Part shown: piece after piece, positions 48,090-56,091 of the stretch
Layout: every line of letters starts with the position of its first letter
Numbering within the stretch: position 1 is the first letter of the stretch
Assembly: GCA_038326655.1 (NCBI GenBank)
Contig: JBBQKG010000001.1
Coordinates: forward strand, 62,001-126,000
DNA length: 64,000 nucleotides
Direction: 5' to 3'
Origin: JBBQKG01 sp038326655
Lineage (GTDB): Bacteria > Actinomycetota > Thermoleophilia > Solirubrobacterales > JBBDJG01
Notes under the pieces: model-generated
The model's input: only the letters and a program-made list of their open reading frames with translations
Told to the model about the DNA's origin: nothing
The model's database searches: none
Translations under genes and position numbers: made by a program

Positions 48090-49643
48090 TCAAGCTCCGT
48101 AGCCGCCGCCTCCGGGGGTCTCGATCCTGAGCGCCTCGCCGGCCGCGAGCCGCCCCTGGGCCTTCGAGGGCAGCTCCCGGGTCGCTCCGCCCGCGCCCAC
48201 GAGGAGGTTCCGGCCCCGTTCGCCCGGCGCGCCGCCGGCTGCCCCTCGCGGCGCCACGCGGCGCCGCTCCGTCAGCAGGGAGTACTCCATCGGCTCGCGG
48301 GCCTCGAGCTCGCGGATCAGGCCGTCGCCGCCGCGGTGGCGCCCGGCGCCGCCCGAACCGCGCCGCAGCGAGTGCTCCCGCACCCACACCGGGAATTCTT
48401 GCTCGAGCGCCTCGACGGGCGTGTTCAGGGTGTTGCTCATCGCGACGTGGACGGCCGACGGGCCGTCGGCGTCGGGGCACGCCCCCTGGCCGCCGCCGAG
48501 CGTCTCGTAATAGGTGAAGGAACCGGTCGAGGCGTCATTTCCGAGCGTCAGGTTGTTCATCGTCCCCTGGCCCTGCGCAGGCATCGGCATCGCCTCGCCA
48601 AGCGCCGCAAACACGACGTCGGCGATCCGGCTCGAGGTCTCGACGTTGCCTCCGGCAACTGCGGCAGGCGGCTGCGCGTTGACCAGGCAACCGGCCGGCG
48701 CGAGCACCTCGACGGGGCGGTAGGAGCCGGCCGAGGCCGGGATGTCCGGGTCGGTCGCGACGCGCAGCACGTAGTACACCGCCGACTTCGTCACCGACAG
48801 CGGGCAGTTGAGGTTGCCTTTGCTCTGGTTGTCGGTGCCCGCGAAGTCGACCTCGACGCCGGCTCCCCGCACGCGCACCCGCACCGCGATCGAAAGCTCG
48901 CCTCCACCCTCGGCTTCGAGCACGTCACGCGCGTGGTATTGCCCGTCCGGGATCGCCTCGATCGAGGCCCGGGTGCGGCGCTCTGCATAGTCGAGCACCT
49001 CCGCCATGCCGCGCTCCACGAGGTCGAGGCCGTTGCGCTCGACCAGCCGCGCGAGGCCGATTGCGGCGACCCGGTTCGCCGCGAGCTGGGCGCGCAGGTC
49101 CGCCTCGCGCTGGCGGGGTCCCCGCATCCGGCTGGTGAGGCCGCGCATCAGGTTGCCGTCGATCTCGCCGCGCACGGCGATCCGAGTCGGCGGGATCACG
49201 ACGCCCTCTTCGGCGAGCGTCGACGAGCGAGCCGGCATGCTCCCCGGGGTCGAGCCACCGACGTCCGCGTGATGGGCGCGGCACGCGGCGAAGCCCAACA
49301 GCCGATCGCCGGTGCGGCCGTTGTTGAAGAGGGGCGACACGATCGTGATGTCCGGCAGGTGCGTGCCGCCCCGGTAGGGGTCGTTCAGGATCCAGGCGTC
49401 GCCGGCACGATGGCCGAGATCGCGCACCGCGGCAACGGCGTCCGGCATCGCACCGAGGTGGACCGGGATGTGCTCGGCCTGCATCACCATCTCGCCGGCG
49501 GCGTCGAACAGCGCGGTGGAGGCGTCCCGGCGCTCCTTGATGTTGGCCGAGTGAGCCGCCCGCACGAGCACCGCGCCCATCTCCTCGCACACCGCCTTGA
49601 AGCTGCCCGCGAGGACCTGGAGCGTGACCGGGTCGAGGCTCAC
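48090..49643 (-). CDS. Hydantoinase B/oxoprolinase family, HyuB-like
   Basis: 517 residues. Family features: DPVTLQVLAGSFKAVCEEMG, LVRAAHSANIKERRDASTAL, DAWILNDPYRGGTHLPDITI and the Gly-rich end GGGAGRHRGGDG ... ETPGGGGYGA. With the A subunit it hydrolyses hydantoins or 5-oxoproline using ATP. GTG 49643 overlaps the hyuA-like gene (GTGA). The exact substrate cannot be told. Confidence 0.92.
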   Translation of the reverse strand: MSLDPVTLQVLAGSFKAVCEEMGAVLVRAAHSANIKERRDASTALFDAAGEMVMQAEHIPVHLGAMPDAVAAVRDLGHRAGDAWILNDPYRGGTHLPDITIVSPLFNNGRTGDRLLGFAACRAHHADVGGSTPGSMPARSSTLAEEGVVIPPTRIAVRGEIDGNLMRGLTSRMRGPRQREADLRAQLAANRVAAIGLARLVERNGLDLVERGMAEVLDYAERRTRASIEAIPDGQYHARDVLEAEGGGELSIAVRVRVRGAGVEVDFAGTDNQSKGNLNCPLSVTKSAVYYVLRVATDPDIPASAGSYRPVEVLAPAGCLVNAQPPAAVAGGNVETSSRIADVVFAALGEAMPMPAQGQGTMNNLTLGNDASTGSFTYYETLGGGQGACPDADGPSAVHVAMSNTLNTPVEALEQEFPVWVREHSLRRGSGGAGRHRGGDGLIRELEAREPMEYSLLTERRRVAPRGAAGGAPGERGRNLLVGAGGATRELPSKAQGRLAAGEALRIETPGGGGYGA

Positions 49644-51682
49644 GCGATCCGCTCCATCACGAGCGTCCCGTGGGCGTCGACGGCGCCGCGCCAGCCGGGC
49701 GGCACAACGACCGTCGTCTCCGACAGCTCCACGATCGCCGGGCCCTCGAGCGCAGTCCCGGCAGCGGGCTCCCCTCGCAGCACCAGCGCGTCCACGGGCG
49801 CGCCCGCGAACGTCGCCGCGCGTCTGCCCCCCTCCGCCGCCTCGGATCGTTCCCCGGCCGGCTGCTGCGACATTGGACCGCTGGCAAGCCCCACGGCCGG
49901 GCGGGCGGCGACCGCCGCGACGCGCACGTTCACGAGCTCCAGCTCGCCCTGGTCGTCGGCGTAGCCGTAGCGCTCCCGATGCGCGGCCTCGAAGCGCTCG
50001 CGCAGGCCGGCGAGCGAGGGCTCGAGCGGCCCCGGCACCGTCAGCTCGAATGCCTGGCCGCGATAGCGGACATCGTAGGAGGCCTCCACCTGCGCGCCCG
50101 GCAGCTCACGACGCGCGCGCTCGGCCAGCTCGGATGCCGCGGCGGCCGCGCGGCCGGCCCGGAGGTCGTCCTCGCCGAGCAGGACGCTGCGGCCGAAGTC
50201 GCGCCGCGCATCGGACACCACGAGGCCCACGGCGGAGAGCACGCCCGCGGCACGCGGGCACAGCACGCGGTTCATCTCGAGCTCCTCCGCGAGGCGCACG
50301 GCGTGCATCGGCCCGGCACCGCCGAAGGCGATCAGCGCGTAGCCGCGCGGGTCCACGCCGCGCTCGACCGTCACGACGCGGAGCGCCCTCGCGATCTCGT
50401 GCTCGGTGACACGCACGATCCCCGCGGCGGCTTCGTCGCGGTCGAGGCCCAGCGTGCCCGCGAGCCCGTCGACCGCGCGTTCGGCGGCCTCGACGTCGAG
50501 CCGCAGGCCGCCGGCCAGCGCGGACCCGGCGCCGAGATAGCCGAGCAACAGGTTGGCGTCGGTGACCGTCGGGAGCCTGCCGCCGCGCCCGTAGCAGGCC
50601 GGCCCGGGGTCGGCGCCTGCCGACTGCGGCCCGACCCGCAGCGCGCCACCGGCGTCGGCCCAGGCGATGCTCCCGCCCCCGGCGCCGACGGTGTGCACGT
50701 CTACCATCGGCAGCTGCAGCACGCGGCCCGCGATCGCCTGCGCGGCGGCCTGGCGGACGCGACCGCCCTCGACCACGCACACGTCGGTCGAGGTTCCGCC
50801 CATGTCGAACGCGAGCACCTCGCCCGCGGCCGCGAGCTCGCCCACGGTTGCCGCGCCGATTGCACCCGCGGCAGGGCCCGACAGCACCGTCAGGGCGGCG
50901 TGGCGGCCGGCCGTCTCGGCATCGATCAGCCCGCCGCCCGAGCTCATGATCTCGGGTGGCGGCAGGCCACGCTCCGAGGCCCGTGCCGCCAGCCGGCGGA
51001 GGTATGTCTCGATCAGTGGCGAGAGGTAGGCGTCGATCACGGTGGTCGACGTGCGCTCGTACTCGCGGAAGACGCTCAGCAGATCGTGCGACGCCGACAC
51101 GTGGACGCCCGGAAGGCGGGCCGCCACGCTCTCGGCCACGCGGCGCTCGTGCGCCGCGTCCACATAGGAGTGCAGCAGGCAGACGGCGACCGACTCGACC
51201 CCGGCCTCCGCAAGGTCGTCCAGCGCCCGCTCGAGCGTGCGCTCGTCGAGCGGTCGGATCACGCCACCCGGCCCTACCCGCTCGCCGACCTCGAGACGAA
51301 GCTCGGCCGGCACCAGCGGTGCCGGGGCCCGGGCGCAGGGCCGGTACAACTCCGGCCTGGCCTGGCGGCCGATCTCGAGCACGTCGGCGAAGCCCTGCGT
51401 CGTCACGAGCGCGGTCCGCGCCCCGCGCTCCTCCAGGAGCCCGTTCGTCGCGACCGTCATGCCGTGACCGAAGCGCTCGACGCTTCGCGCTTCCACCCCC
51501 GCCTTCTCGAGCACCTGCTCGATTGCGGCGATCACGCCGTCGGACTGGTCGCGGGGAGTCGACGGCACCTTGGCCGTGAAGAGCCGGCCGGCGCCGGCCA
51601 GCGCGGCGTCGGTAAACGTTCCGCCGACGTCGACGCCGAGGGCGTAGGAGCCCGGTCGGGCGGTTGCTTGCGCGCCGCTCAC
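49640..51682 (-). CDS. Hydantoinase A/oxoprolinase family, HyuA-like
   Basis: 680 residues. N-terminal ATP fold YALGVDVGGTFTDAALAG, core SGPAAGAIGAATVGELAAAG EVLAFDMGGTSTDVCVVEGG, VDVHTVGAGGGSIAWADAGG and the C-terminal VRYRGQAFELTVP. ATP-dependent partner of the B subunit. GTG/ATG start at 51682. Confidence 0.92.
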   Translation of the reverse strand: MSGAQATARPGSYALGVDVGGTFTDAALAGAGRLFTAKVPSTPRDQSDGVIAAIEQVLEKAGVEARSVERFGHGMTVATNGLLEERGARTALVTTQGFADVLEIGRQARPELYRPCARAPAPLVPAELRLEVGERVGPGGVIRPLDERTLERALDDLAEAGVESVAVCLLHSYVDAAHERRVAESVAARLPGVHVSASHDLLSVFREYERTSTTVIDAYLSPLIETYLRRLAARASERGLPPPEIMSSGGGLIDAETAGRHAALTVLSGPAAGAIGAATVGELAAAGEVLAFDMGGTSTDVCVVEGGRVRQAAAQAIAGRVLQLPMVDVHTVGAGGGSIAWADAGGALRVGPQSAGADPGPACYGRGGRLPTVTDANLLLGYLGAGSALAGGLRLDVEAAERAVDGLAGTLGLDRDEAAAGIVRVTEHEIARALRVVTVERGVDPRGYALIAFGGAGPMHAVRLAEELEMNRVLCPRAAGVLSAVGLVVSDARRDFGRSVLLGEDDLRAGRAAAAASELAERARRELPGAQVEASYDVRYRGQAFELTVPGPLEPSLAGLRERFEAAHRERYGYADDQGELELVNVRVAAVAARPAVGLASGPMSQQPAGERSEAAEGGRRAATFAGAPVDALVLRGEPAAGTALEGPAIVELSETTVVVPPGWRGAVDAHGTLVMERIA

Positions 51683-51727
51683 GGTGCGCGAATCTAGATG
51701 ATCGAGGGCAGCCCAAGGGCTGAGCTC

Positions 51728-51752
51728 CGGGGCGGGGAGGGGGACCGCCCCG
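51728..51752 (-). terminator. GC-rich hairpin between the zinc-knuckle gene and hyuA
   Basis: CGGGGCGG (51728-51735) and CCGCCCCG (51745-51752), nine-base loop, 24 bases after the stop of the minus-strand gene at 51776. No T-run follows, so it may be a weak or Rho-assisted terminator. Confidence 0.4.
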
Positions 51753-51775
51753 TGGCTCAGGTCGTCAGGCCGGCG

Positions 51776-52207
51776 TCAGGCCGCGAGCTCGAGCTCCTCG
51801 AAGTTCTCTTCGAGGTGCTGGTGCGACGGGCAGTACTCGCTGCGCGGAAGCGGGTGGCGCTGACACGGCTTGCCCTTGCGGGTCATCGCCTGGCAAGAGC
51901 GCTGCACACCGGTCTGGTCGTAGATGTACTCCGGCACACGCGCCACGAACTCGCTGGCGACGCTGAGGTTGCGCTCGATCACGAAGTACACGCGCGGAAG
52001 GTCCCCGATCGCGAAGTAGGGGCGGATGTTGTTGAACAGCGTCCGGGCCGGCCGCGCAAAGTAGCGGCGGTCGGTCATGAGGCGCTCGATTGCGTGCTCG
52101 CACTCGCGGAGCACGAGCTCGCGGTTGGTCTCCCGCTGCGTCGAGGGCCTCTCCTCGATCACGTAGTCGGAAAGCTCTCGGTAGATCGCACGGCTGAAGT
52201 GATACAT
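51776..52207 (-). CDS. Zinc-knuckle protein of unknown function
   Basis: 143 residues. An alpha-helical N-terminal part (MYHFSRAIYRELSDYVIEER, RECEHAIERLMTDRRYFARP, ARTLFNNIRPYFAI) and a C-terminal four-ligand knuckle SCQAMTRKGKPCQRHPLPRS EYCPSHQHLEE (C, C, C, H). I recall many copies of this architecture in Thermoleophilia without any known function. No signal peptide. Single gene. Confidence 0.75.
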   Translation of the reverse strand: MYHFSRAIYRELSDYVIEERPSTQRETNRELVLRECEHAIERLMTDRRYFARPARTLFNNIRPYFAIGDLPRVYFVIERNLSVASEFVARVPEYIYDQTGVQRSCQAMTRKGKPCQRHPLPRSEYCPSHQHLEENFEELELAA

Positions 52208-52328
52208 CGTCGCTAGCAGCTCCCTTTGGTGGTGACGGCCGCGATGCTCCCTCTCCCAACCGGACCAGCCTTGTCCAGCGCAGCGAGTATCCCCGCGGGT
52301 TGTGAAGAGCGTACGTACGGATAGTTAA

Positions 52329-52344
52329 GGCTCCGTTAAGAGCC
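52329..52344 (-). terminator. Small hairpin after nadB
   Basis: On the minus strand GGCTC, loop TTAACG, GAGCC, then TTAACTATC, ten bases after the nadB stop. Short arms; a weak terminator candidate. Confidence 0.4.
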
Positions 52345-52353
52345 GTGCGGGGG

Positions 52354-53847
52354 CTAATCCCAGCGCTCGAAGCGGCCCTCGCCCTCGTCCACGAGCAGCA
52401 GGTGGCGCGCGTCCAGGGCCGGATCGGCCGCCGGGCAATCCGAGCGCAGGTGACAGCCCCTGCTTTCCCGCCGGGCGAGCGCGGATCGCCCGATCAGGCG
52501 CGCGAGCGGATGCGGGTCGCGCGTGAGGTGCGCGAGGCCCTCGCCGTCCCGCGCCAGGCCGGCGTGCTCCCACAGGGCGCGGCGGGTAGCTTCCGTGGGC
52601 GGCGCGCCGCCGAGCGGTGCCGGAGGCGAGCCTGCGGGCAGGCGCTGCGGCTCCGCGATCGCGGCCAGGGCGGCGCGCCGGCCGAAGACGAAGCACTCGC
52701 TCAGCGAGTTGGACGCGAGCCTGTTCGCGCCGTGGAGCCCGGTGCAGGAGCACTCGCCGACGGCGTAGAGGCCCGCCAGCGAGGAGTGGCCGTGGAGGTC
52801 GGTCGCGACCCCCCCGATCATGTAGTGCGCCGCCGGGGCGACCGGGATCAGGTCCCGTCGCGGGTCCAGCTCGACCCGCGCGAGCGCCTCGACGATGTTG
52901 GGGAACCGCTCGGCCGGCACCGCGCGCATGTCCAGGAACACCGACTCGGCGCCCGTCGCCTGGAGCCGCTCGTAGATCGCGCGCGCGACCTCGTCGCGCG
53001 GTGCGAGCTCGTCCACGAACCGCTCGCCCGTCGCGTCGAGCAGCAGGGCGCCGTCTCCCCGCACCGCCTCCGTCACCAGGAAGCCGTCCATCGCACCGGT
53101 GGACGCGAGCGCGGTCGGGTGGAACTGCATGAACTCGAGGTCGGCAAGTGCGGCGCCGGCATCCTCGGCCAGCACGAGCCCCGCTCCCACCGCGCCCGGC
53201 GGATTCGTGTGCCGCCGCCACAGCGCAGCGGCGCCGCCGGTCGCGAGCACGGTCGCACCGGCTGCGACTGCACCGGAGTCCGCCACCACGCCGACGCAGC
53301 GGCCGTCCTCGATCCAAAGACGATTCGCGGCGCTGCGCGGTCTCGCCTCGATCAGCTCGTGGGACTGGACCAGGGCGGCGAGCGCCGACGTCAGGTGCCT
53401 TCCGGTCGCGCTGCCGCCTGCGTGCACGACGCGGCGCCGGGTGTGGCCCCCCTCGAGCGAAAGCATCAGGACACCGCCGGGATTGCGATCGAATTCGATG
53501 CCTCTCGCCTGGAGCTCGCCGACCCGCTCCGGCGCCTCCTCCGTGAGCGCCCGCACGGCACTCTCGCGCGTGGTGCGCCGGCCGGCGCGCAGCGTGTCGT
53601 CGAAATGCAGCGCCGGGCTGTCGTCCGCGGCGAGCGCCGCCGCGAGGCCGCCCTGCGCCCAGTAGCTCGCCGACTGCGGGAGGGGCGAGCGCGAGAGCAA
53701 CTCGACCCGTGCGCCCTGCTCGGCGGCGACCAGTGCCGTGTAGAGGCCCGCCGCGCCGGCCCCCACGATCGCGACGTCGACCGCAGCGGAGCTGTGTGTT
53801 TCCTCCGGCAAGGGGGCAGTACGGTACCCGGCAGGCCGGGTCGCCAC
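52354..53847 (-). CDS. nadB: L-aspartate oxidase NadB
   Basis: 497 residues. FAD fold VDVAIVGAGAAGLYTALVAA, SYWAQGGLAAALAADDSP, active region GAVRGDGALLLDATGERFVD ELAPRDEVARAIYE and YMIGGVATDLHGHSSLAGLY AVGE, all of NadB/SdhA type. First step of de novo NAD synthesis (aspartate to iminoaspartate). nadA and nadC are not in the window. The start is uncertain by some codons (GTG/ATG near 53847). Divergent from the deacetylase gene with a 28-base gap. Confidence 0.93.
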   Translation of the reverse strand: MATRPAGYRTAPLPEETHSSAAVDVAIVGAGAAGLYTALVAAEQGARVELLSRSPLPQSASYWAQGGLAAALAADDSPALHFDDTLRAGRRTTRESAVRALTEEAPERVGELQARGIEFDRNPGGVLMLSLEGGHTRRRVVHAGGSATGRHLTSALAALVQSHELIEARPRSAANRLWIEDGRCVGVVADSGAVAAGATVLATGGAAALWRRHTNPPGAVGAGLVLAEDAGAALADLEFMQFHPTALASTGAMDGFLVTEAVRGDGALLLDATGERFVDELAPRDEVARAIYERLQATGAESVFLDMRAVPAERFPNIVEALARVELDPRRDLIPVAPAAHYMIGGVATDLHGHSSLAGLYAVGECSCTGLHGANRLASNSLSECFVFGRRAALAAIAEPQRLPAGSPPAPLGGAPPTEATRRALWEHAGLARDGEGLAHLTRDPHPLARLIGRSALARRESRGCHLRSDCPAADPALDARHLLLVDEGEGRFERWD

Positions 53848-53875
53848 CTCACCGGCGACGGCCGCGGAGCAGATC

Positions 53876-54886
53876 TTGCCAGCGCTCTACCTCCACCACC
53901 CATCGTCGCTCGAGCACGACACCGGGCCTCATCCCGAGCGACCCGAGCGGATCCGTGCGATCGAGCGCGAGCTCGATTCGCGGCAGTGGCTGGGGTACGA
54001 GCGCGAGCAGGCGCCGGCCGTCAGCCGCGCGGTGCTCGAATCGGTTCACCCGCCGGAGTACGTGGAGGCGATCGCACAGCTGTCGGAGCGCGGCGGCGGG
54101 ATGCTCGACGCCGACACGATTGCCTCCCGTGGCTCGTTCGGGGCGGCCCTGCACGCGGCCGGAGGCGCCGTGCGCGCGGTCGACGCGCTGCTCGGGGGCG
54201 AGGCCGCGCCGGCGTTCTGCGCGCTGCGCCCACCGGGGCACCACGCCGAACCGGCGCGCGCGATGGGCTTCTGCATCTTCAACAACGTCGCGATCGCGGC
54301 CCGCCATGCGCTCGACGGCCACGGGCTCGAGCGGGTGCTGGTGCTCGACTGGGACGTGCACCACGGCAACGGCACCAACGACATCTTCTACGCCTCCGAC
54401 GAGGTGCTGTACGCGAGCATCCACGAGTCGCCGCTCTACCCCGGCACCGGGGCGCTGACCGAGAGCGGCGCCGGCGACGGCGAGGGCTACACCGTGAACC
54501 TGCCGGTGCCGGGCGGGTCCGGGCACGAAGAGTGGCTCGCGCTGGTGCAACACCTGGTCGTGCCGATCGCCCGGGCATACGCGCCGGGGATCGTGTTGAT
54601 ATCGGCCGGCTTCGACGCGCATCGCGACGACCCGCTCGCGTCGTGCGCGCTGACCGAGGAGACGTTCGCGGCGATGGCGGCGGCGATGCGATCGCTTGCG
54701 GACGAGCTCGGGGTCCCACTCGGAGTCGTGCTCGAGGGCGGGTACGACCTCGAGGCGCTGGCGCGGTCGGTGGCCGCGACGATGGAGGCGGCGAAGGGCG
54801 GCGGCGCTCCTGCCGAGGCCGTGCCGGGCGTCGCGGTGGAGCGTGCGCGCGCGCATTTCGCGCGCTGGTGGCCGGTGCTCGGGTGA
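53876..54886 (+). CDS. Histone deacetylase family enzyme (AcuC/acetylpolyamine hydrolase-like)
   Basis: 336 residues from a TTG at 53876. Zinc hydrolase motifs: RPPGHHAEPARAMGFCIFNN (HH dyad), VLVLDWDVHHGNGTNDIFY (Asp, His ligands) and LISAGFDAHRDDPLASCALT (Asp ligand); the Tyr is in VVLEGGYDLEALARS. Bacterial members remove acetyl groups from lysine, acetoin enzymes or polyamines; which applies here is not clear. Alone on the plus strand. Confidence 0.93.
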   Translation: MPALYLHHPSSLEHDTGPHPERPERIRAIERELDSRQWLGYEREQAPAVSRAVLESVHPPEYVEAIAQLSERGGGMLDADTIASRGSFGAALHAAGGAVRAVDALLGGEAAPAFCALRPPGHHAEPARAMGFCIFNNVAIAARHALDGHGLERVLVLDWDVHHGNGTNDIFYASDEVLYASIHESPLYPGTGALTESGAGDGEGYTVNLPVPGGSGHEEWLALVQHLVVPIARAYAPGIVLISAGFDAHRDDPLASCALTEETFAAMAAAMRSLADELGVPLGVVLEGGYDLEALARSVAATMEAAKGGGAPAEAVPGVAVERARAHFARWWPVLG

Positions 54887-54921
54887 AGCGCTCCGCGGCC
54901 CGCGGTCAGTCCGAAAATAGT

Positions 54922-54949
54922 GGGCGCCGCGTCTTGCGACGCGGCGCCC
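54922..54949 (-). terminator. Strong terminator facing the minus-strand unit
   Basis: GGGCGCCGCGTC and GACGCGGCGCCC, 12 perfect pairs with a four-base loop. On the minus strand it is followed by ACTATTTTCGG, on the plus strand by TTGCCCCC, so it best ends the transcript coming from 55392, and may also stop the deacetylase transcript. Confidence 0.75.
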
Positions 54950-55015
54950 TTGCCCCCGCTAGCAAGGCTCCCCAGCGACTACGCTGCCTCCCGGGAGCCT
55001 CTCTGTGTCGATCAC

Positions 55016-55312
55016 CTAAAAGGTGACCGCCGAGGCGTCGGCCCTTTCATGCACGGGGGCCCTGATCCCCGTGCTCATGCCCCGGGGGCGATGAAGCTGC
55101 CCCCGGCCCCTGCCGATCAGCGCGACCATGATGTCGGTCTTCGCGAGCTGACTGAGGTAGAGGTCGACGCGCCCGTCTTTTGGCTGCAGCGTCCGGCGGC
55201 GGCGCTCGTGCCGCGTGTCCGGTGCCGTGGGACATGCTGCCGTTAGGCCTGCCGTTAGGCACATGTCACGGATCCGGGCGATGCGGCGGTCCGACCGCAC
55301 TCCTGCTGCCAT
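55016..55312 (-). CDS. Possible 98-residue ORF in a structured transcript
   Basis: ATG 55312 has a perfect AAGGAGG nine bases upstream and a promoter behind it. The product would be MAAGVRSDRRIARIRDM ... DGRVDLYLSQLAKTDIMVAL ... ADASAVTF, basic, with no recognised domain; the DLYLSQLAKTDI part looks protein-like but the last third encodes GC-rich hairpins (for example CCGGGGGC/GCCCCCGG at 55081-55108 and a CACGGGG/CCCCGTG pair near 55055-55078). Either a small novel protein or a structured RNA with a decayed or short leader ORF. The true reading of this unit cannot be settled from sequence alone. Confidence 0.35.
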   Translation of the reverse strand: MAAGVRSDRRIARIRDMCLTAGLTAACPTAPDTRHERRRRTLQPKDGRVDLYLSQLAKTDIMVALIGRGRGQLHRPRGMSTGIRAPVHERADASAVTF

Positions 55313-55322
55313 GCTGGAAAAC

Positions 55323-55347
55323 CTCCTTGTCCTGCGAATCCAAGGAG
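55323..55347 (-). promoter_or_regulatory. Hairpin that hides the ribosome binding site
   Basis: In the minus-strand RNA, CUCCUUG (from 55347-55341) can pair with CAAGGAG (from 55329-55323), loop of 11 bases. The second arm is the Shine-Dalgarno of the ORF at 55312, so folding would block translation: a candidate thermosensor, riboswitch expression platform or protein-controlled switch. Confidence 0.5.
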
Positions 55348-55357
55348 CCCGTTTTGC

Positions 55358-55370
55358 GAACATCGTGTTC
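55358..55370. promoter_or_regulatory. 13-base palindrome in the leader
   Basis: GAACATCGTGTTC is a perfect inverted repeat (five-base arms, three-base centre) about 25 bases downstream of the -10 box of the minus-strand promoter: a candidate operator or small RNA hairpin. Confidence 0.45.
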
Positions 55371-55391
55371 ACAGGCCGGGCTCGTGAATCG

Positions 55392-55420
55392 ACTATAACC
55401 GTGCGGTTCGGGGCGGTCCA
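55392..55420 (-). promoter_or_regulatory. Minus-strand promoter of the 55 kb unit
   Basis: On the minus strand TGGACC (55420-55415), a 17-base spacer and TATAGT (55397-55392). Among the best promoter matches in the window; it would start a transcript of about 470 bases ending at the 54922-54949 terminator. Confidence 0.6.
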
Positions 55421-55518
55421 CTTTTTCTTCGAGGCCTCGAACGAGTCGTTACGCCCGTGCTTGAAGCGGCGCGTCGGGAAGCGCGATGCTCGACCCGCAA
55501 ACAGGCAAGGAGGTCCGG

Positions 55519-55722
55519 GTGGTGGGAAGTGGACGGGCGGGCAAGTCCCGCGGGGAGCGAGGCCAGGGCACGGTGGAGTACGTCGCACTGGTCGCACTGG
55601 TCGCGCTGATCATGGTGGGCGTGATCGCGGCGATGAACTCGACGCAGTTCGCGGAGGGCCAGCAGCTCGGCTCGCTGATCTTGAAGAAGATCGCGGAGGC
55701 CGTCACCAAGGTGCATTACTGA
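55519..55722 (+). CDS. Flp/type IVb pilin-like protein
   Basis: About 67 residues. GTG 55519 or 55522 lies 5 or 8 bases behind a perfect AAGGAGG, so the ATG at 55486 is not needed. A short basic leader ends in GERG, followed by QGTVEYVALVALVALIMVGV: the prepilin cleavage signature with Glu5-Tyr6 and one hydrophobic helix. The tail is AAMNSTQFAEGQQLG ... VTKVHY. Flp pilins build tad-type pili, but no tad/cpa gene or prepilin peptidase is in the window, so this one is an orphan here. Confidence 0.8.
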   Translation: MVGSGRAGKSRGERGQGTVEYVALVALVALIMVGVIAAMNSTQFAEGQQLGSLILKKIAEAVTKVHY

Positions 55723-55761
55723 GCGCACGCGAGTCGATGTCATACGTGCCTTCGAGGGTGT

Positions 55762-55796
55762 CCGGTGTCATGCATCGCAGAGGTGCATGACACCGG
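55762..55796. repeat. 13-base-arm inverted repeat after the pilin gene
   Basis: CCGGTGTCATGCA (55762-55774) and TGCATGACACCGG (55784-55796), perfect, loop TCGCAGAGG, 39 bases after the pilin stop. No T-run. Shares the core GCATCGCAnAGnTGCA with the repeat at 55997. Confidence 0.75.
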
Positions 55797-55996
55797 GCGT
55801 TCGTGCTTCGGAAAAGCAGGCAGGTAGAGAGAGGCAGCGATCCTCACGCGGGGGTCGCGAGAGGCTGATCCTGCACCCCGTACGTGCCGGTTTTTCCGGG
55901 TACCACCGACCTCAGAGCCCACGGCCTTCACGCGCGACCCACGAGAGGGCTCAATCGGCTCCGTATGTGCGCCTTCGGTAAGGGGATTTACGGCGC

Positions 55997-56017
55997 TGTG
56001 CATCGCATAGATGCACA
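55997..56017. repeat. 8-base-arm inverted repeat, second copy of the core
   Basis: TGTGCATC (55997-56004), loop GCATA, GATGCACA (56010-56017). The central 16 bases match the repeat at 55772-55787 at 14 positions. Confidence 0.65.
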
Positions 56018-56091
56018 ACTCCACACACCCCACGCCCGCGCGCCCGGGCCGCCGCCGAATCCACGCGCGGCCTTCTCTTTAGGATGGCGGC

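Larger units (their letters stand above)
55723..56091. other. Intergenic stretch with two related hairpins
   Basis: 369 bases between the pilin and rph genes with no convincing gene; the short reading frames inside have poor composition and no ribosome sites. It holds the two inverted repeats listed separately and a GC-rich, T-run-containing stretch (GCCGGTTTTTCCGGG at 55887). The rph promoter must lie here but no clear one was seen. Confidence 0.6.

Noticed and set aside
55358..55370. LexA box (GAACATCGTGTTC)
   Set aside because: The actinobacterial SOS box has GAAC-N4-GTTC; here the gap is five, so it is only called an unassigned palindrome.
54915..55400. tmRNA, RNase P RNA or SRP RNA in the structured minus-strand unit
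   Set aside because: I looked for the tmRNA ends and tag, the RNase P core (GAGGAAAGTCC-like) and the SRP core and found none.
55787..55981. 64-codon ORF between the pilin and rph genes
   Set aside because: Arg/Gly-rich with no ribosome site; overlaps the inverted repeat.
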